Of a stretch of DNA of 15,503 nt, positions 14,912-15,503 are shown piece after piece (within the stretch, counting starts at the first letter, position 1; the number at the start of each line of letters is the position of its first letter). The translations under genes were made by a program, and so were the position numbers. The stretch lies in assembly GCA_002478885.1 (NCBI GenBank), contig DLKC01000033.1, positions 1 to 15,503 on the forward strand. Direction: 5' to 3'. The notes under the pieces are model-generated. The model was given only the letters and a program-made list of their open reading frames with translations. It did not search any database and was not told the origin of the DNA. This DNA is from Chitinophagaceae bacterium UBA7600 (GTDB lineage: Bacteria > Bacteroidota > Bacteroidia > Chitinophagales > Chitinophagaceae).

Positions 14912-15272
14912 GTTTCAGGTCTTTTGGGTTACTGATTACTGATATGACCACACCCCACAGCATAAAATCCATTCCTTCTGTTATCTCAAGTTCTTTCAGT
15001 TTGTTATTGGCAGGTACGAGGCTGCAGCGGCGGTCATTTTTCCGTAGGTACCGCACCGTAAATTCCCCATTCAGCACCGCAACCACGATATCGCCGTTCT
15101 GTGCTGTTAGCGACCGGTCAACTACAAGGATTGCCTTCGGCGGGATAAAGGCATTGACCATACTATCCCCTTCGCATTTAAAGAAAAAGGTGGACAACGG
15201 ATGCTGTATCAGCCATTGATCTAAACTAATCCGTTCTTCCATATAGTCAGCAGCGGGCGAAGGAAATGCCAT
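14895..15272 (-). CDS. umuD: UmuD' -like subunit of DNA polymerase V, pre-shortened and probably non-cleaving
   Basis: A 125-aa LexA/UmuD-type peptidase-fold protein. It aligns with E. coli UmuD without gaps from F26 onward: FPSPAADY at residues 3-10, GDSM with Ser37 equal to S60, and GEFTVRYL with Arg74 at the position of catalytic K97. Two things are absent: the N-terminal ~24 residues carrying the Cys24-Gly25 cleavage site, and the catalytic lysine. An in-frame TGA two codons before the ATG excludes a longer form. It therefore encodes the equivalent of processed UmuD' directly. In the E. coli system RecA-stimulated self-cleavage makes UmuD', the form active in Pol V; here that control step seems bypassed. 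There is no DNA-binding domain, so it is not LexA. It heads the operon and overlaps umuC. Confidence 0.93.
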   Translation of the reverse strand: MAFPSPAADYMEERISLDQWLIQHPLSTFFFKCEGDSMVNAFIPPKAILVVDRSLTAQNGDIVVAVLNGEFTVRYLRKNDRRCSLVPANNKLKELEITEGMDFMLWGVVISVISNPKDLKHVCFG

Positions 15273-15291
15273 AAATCATTCTTTTTCGGCT

Positions 15292-15346
15292 CAAAAATAA
15301 ATCGTTTGATAAATATATTAGCTTAAAAAGTACTAACATTTTTAGT
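15292..15346 (-). promoter_or_regulatory. Candidate promoter and operator of the umuDC operon
   Basis: On the minus strand TATTTTTG (15299-15292) fits the Bacteroidota -7 element TAnnTTTG, 19 nt before the ATG. No clear TTG -33 element is at the right distance. Upstream lies a perfect inverted repeat, ACTAA-aaatg-TTAGT (15346-15332), inside an A/T-rich run. It is a candidate LexA-type operator, but the LexA consensus of this organism is unknown. 15347-15480 contains nothing else I can assign. Confidence 0.35.
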
Positions 15347-15480
15347 TTTTAGTGCCTTAATTACAAAACGCATCACTGCTATGCTCCTTCCCGGCTACCA
15401 GCAGCAATCAATTTTTTTCAGTAAAAAATATCTCACGTGTCAGGTTTCAAGTCTGAGCTCTCCCACCCTTTCTTAGGCCT

Positions 15481-15503
15481 TACTTGGTAGATACTTGGTA
15501 GAT
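15481..15503. repeat. 11-bp tandem repeat running off the window edge
   Basis: TACTTGGTAGA occurs twice back to back (15481-15491, 15492-15502), followed by the T that would begin a third copy at 15503. The total copy number lies outside the window. Confidence 0.6.

Noticed and set aside
14895..15272. The UmuD homologue as LexA, or as a gene truncated by frameshift.
   Set aside because: There is no helix-turn-helix domain. An in-frame stop lies just upstream, the product starts cleanly at the UmuD' boundary, and the gap-free alignment and umuC overlap indicate an intact gene.
15347..15480. tRNA or small RNA gene at the right end.
   Set aside because: No cloverleaf, conserved tRNA bases or strong hairpin with U-tract could be found.
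1..15503. Integron integrase, transposase or other recombinase.
   Set aside because: No tyrosine recombinase, serine recombinase or transposase motif appears in any gene of the window. If the cassettes are mobile, the enzyme is elsewhere.

Overview
The window looks like chromosomal DNA from a Bacteroidota bacterium, probably of the Chitinophagaceae/Sphingobacteriia type. Protein style, A-rich leaders with few Shine-Dalgarno sequences, a TAnnTTTG-like promoter element, and family members typical of that group point this way. The genus cannot be fixed from the sequence. By eye, the two ends (about 1-1230 and 11040-15270) are richer in G+C. The middle (about 1230-10930) is clearly A+T rich, which suggests acquired DNA.

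Left end (minus strand): a 251-aa Bacteroidota-specific protein of unknown function, then an intrinsic terminator, then a 64-aa two-helix membrane protein with a strong Shine-Dalgarno. A perfect 13-bp-arm palindrome lies upstream of the pair.

Accessory segment 1 (about 1390-6102, plus strand) is organised like an integron gene-cassette array without an integrase. Cassette 1 carries an ABC/SMC-like ATPase. Cassette 2 carries an exported Cys-rich protein. Cassette 3 carries an SDH-family Clp-fold protease plus a 69-aa protein. For cassettes 1 and 3 the first 9-10 bases of the cassette are the exact reverse complement of the first bases of its own ~200-bp attC-like element, and the inner L boxes pair. 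A second repeat of ~240 bp (two copies, roughly 85-88% identical by eye) ends exactly at the core site before cassettes 1 and 3. No integron integrase is visible.

Accessory segment 2 (6169-11010): a complete type III restriction-modification system (mod, res), flanked on both sides by related palindromic elements of about 65 bp.

Right end: endonuclease III (minus) diverges from a 73-aa hypothetical gene. Then comes a compact minus-strand mutagenesis/repair operon: umuD-like, umuC, an unrecognised 167-aa gene, and an SRAP (HMCES/YedK) gene, joined by a 17-nt overlap and then 2-nt gaps. The UmuD homologue is unusual. It begins at the position of processed UmuD', an in-frame stop rules out a longer N-terminus, and the catalytic lysine is arginine. 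It looks like a ready-made, non-cleaving UmuD'.

Taken together, the window is a defence and DNA-repair neighbourhood. The main points for follow-up are the integrase-less cassette array in a Bacteroidota background, the pre-processed UmuD' with its operon, and the unknown protein inside that operon.
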